Assembly: GCA_008360975.2 (NCBI GenBank)
Contig: CM039211.1
Location: 24,918,558-24,982,557, forward strand
Direction: 5' to 3'
Length of the DNA: 64,000 nucleotides
Source of the DNA: Lichenostomus cassidix
Lineage: Eukaryota > Chordata > Aves > Passeriformes > Meliphagidae
Shown here: positions 63,918-64,000 of the stretch, in pieces
How the letters are laid out: the number at the start of each line of letters is the position of its first letter
Position numbering within the stretch: the stretch's first letter is position 1
Made by a program: the position numbers and the translations under genes
The notes under the pieces: generated by a model
What the model was told of the DNA's origin: nothing
Databases searched by the model: none
The model's input: only the letters and a program-made list of their open reading frames with translations

Positions 63918-64000
63918 CCTCTTCCTCTTCCTCTTCCTCTTCCTCTTCCTCTTCCTCTTCCTCTTCCTCTTCCTCTTCCTCTTCCTCTTCCTCTTCCTCT
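63918..64000. repeat. (CTCTTC)n hexanucleotide microsatellite, cut by window edge
   Basis: Uninterrupted CTCTTC units, about 13-14 copies, continuing to the last base. The plus strand is pure pyrimidine. The true length is unknown because the window ends inside it. Confidence 0.97.

Overview
This window looks like AT-rich, gene-poor (intergenic or intronic) DNA from a bird, probably a songbird. The evidence is the repeats. Every interspersed element I can recognise is either a CR1 LINE (3' ends finish in the octamer-like ATTCTGTGATT(CTAT) typical of avian CR1) or an avian-type endogenous retrovirus LTR. I see no Alu, L1 or other mammalian-type element. No bacterial-style gene, operon, tRNA, rRNA or CRISPR array is visible, and no complete protein-coding gene. 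Almost all longer open frames are chance frames or antisense shadows of CR1.

Layout: a CR1 3' fragment lies at 1088-1629 (+). A solo LTR of 262 bp at 11903-12164 carries a 6-bp target-site duplication, with a perfect 28-bp palindrome just upstream and a TATC/TA microsatellite just downstream. An ERVL-like LTR piece lies at 16925-17128 (-) and a CR1 tail at 24425-24630 (-). The largest element is a 5'-truncated CR1 at 31395-34112 (+), about 2.7 kb, retaining endonuclease and reverse-transcriptase remnants with destroyed catalytic sites. At 37553-38190 a CR1 3' end (-) abuts a CR1 endonuclease fragment (+). A run of exactly 500 N lies at 39621-40120. An internally deleted CR1 is at 40798-40924 (+), an LTR-like segment with a local duplication at 50536-50715, and a CR1 reverse-transcriptase fragment at 53138-53550 (+). 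A perfect 77-bp duplication lies at 58057-58222, a near-perfect hairpin at 59190-59238, and a CTCTTC hexanucleotide microsatellite runs off the right edge.

Three short stretches (746-831, 20201-20261, 46726-46790) have strong plus-strand splice-site consensus at both ends and an open frame between. They could be exons of a long-intron gene or a lncRNA, but such configurations also arise by chance in 64 kb, so they are listed with low confidence and no function is assigned. I did not find evidence of an undescribed biological system. The most distinctive sequence-level signals are the solo LTR with intact target duplication, the exact 77-bp duplication with a possibly templated filler, the inverted CR1 junction and the palindromes.
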